In this document: positions 63,944 through 64,000 of the stretch, one piece after another
Position numbering within the stretch: position 1 is the stretch's first letter
Layout of the letters: the number at the start of each line of letters is the position of its first letter
NCBI RefSeq assembly: GCF_047717795.1
Contig: NZ_CP159808.1
Span: forward strand, 1,054,001 to 1,118,000
Source: Marisalimonas sp016777705
GTDB taxonomy: Bacteria; Pseudomonadota; Alphaproteobacteria; Puniceispirillales; Marisalimonadaceae
Length of the DNA: 64,000 nt
Direction of reading: 5' to 3'
Program-made: the position numbers and the translations under genes
Notes under the pieces: model-generated
The model's database searches: none
Told to the model about the DNA's origin: nothing
What the model saw: the letters and a program-made list of their open reading frames with translations, nothing else

Positions 63944-64000
63944 TTAAACTTGTGCGTATCTAATTTGAGGAACAGTCCAAAACAAAATTGCACCTAAAAA
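63944..64000 (-). CDS. C-terminal end of a gene entering from the right
   Basis: The minus strand reads FLGAILFWTVPQIRYAQV then TAA at 63944-63946, 15 bases before the SMP-30 start. The hydrophobic character suggests a membrane protein, perhaps a transporter subunit. Only 18 codons are visible, so no family can be named. Confidence 0.45.
   Translation of the reverse strand, partial: FLGAILFWTVPQIRYAQV

Overview
The window is AT-rich bacterial DNA with tightly packed, often overlapping genes and almost no regulators. Family content (PhoB/PhoR with a PiT transporter, ArsJ, a CoxL-type molybdenum hydroxylase, many small catabolic enzymes, a Tat-exported PotD-like binding protein) suggests a low-GC marine Alphaproteobacterium of the SAR11/HIMB59/SAR116 kind. 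That placement is inference; the window has no rRNA or other marker gene, and I saw no tRNA, CRISPR array or insertion sequence.

Region 1 (1-21387, minus strand) is a two-partner secretion operon: an outer-membrane TpsB transporter followed, with a TAATG stop/start overlap, by a giant TpsA adhesin. TpsA starts at 19651 and is still open at base 1, so at least 6,550 codons are visible. It has a signal peptide, a TPS domain with an NPNGV motif, about 25 autotransporter-type beta-strand repeats, a short linker domain and then about 41 YDG/MBG-type modules. The module array is a mosaic of long, in-frame, nearly identical repeats, including one pair of about 1.16 kb. Plus-strand ORFs in this region are shadows.

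Region 2 (21735-33899) is a catabolic cluster in convergent and divergent blocks: YciI, cupin and hydroxyisobutyrate-dehydrogenase-like genes; a luciferase-like monooxygenase, alpha/beta hydrolase, VOC protein, cyclase-family hydrolase, FAD hydroxylase and OsmC; a three-subunit molybdenum hydroxylase; a second OsmC and a PuuE-like deacetylase. The set of reactions (Mo-dependent ring hydroxylation, flavin hydroxylation, ring opening, hydrolysis) would suit breakdown of an aromatic N-heterocycle, but no substrate can be read from the sequence.

Region 3 (33905-42557) is a phosphate/arsenate block. ydcF, phoB, pit, a disulfide reductase, a TVP38 membrane protein and a phoR lacking membrane segments are on the minus strand. 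Divergent from phoR is a gapdh-arsJ pair, the known route for exporting arsenate as 1-arseno-3-phosphoglycerate. A Pho-box-like direct repeat precedes pit.

Region 4 (42561-63946) is a long run of metabolic genes: Gfo/Idh/MocA oxidoreductase, GST, quinone reductase, Fe-type superoxide dismutase, intradiol dioxygenase, two amidases, CMD protein, methylmalonate-semialdehyde dehydrogenase, GNAT, D-aminoacylase, a stand-alone PuuD-like membrane domain, TenA, a second PuuE-like deacetylase, a complete PotABCD-like ABC importer, MmgE/PrpD, cupin, TIM-barrel epimerase and SMP-30 lactonase. The amidase/deacetylase/TenA/importer neighbourhood looks like uptake and hydrolysis of an organic nitrogen compound. 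The window ends in the last 18 codons of another minus-strand gene.
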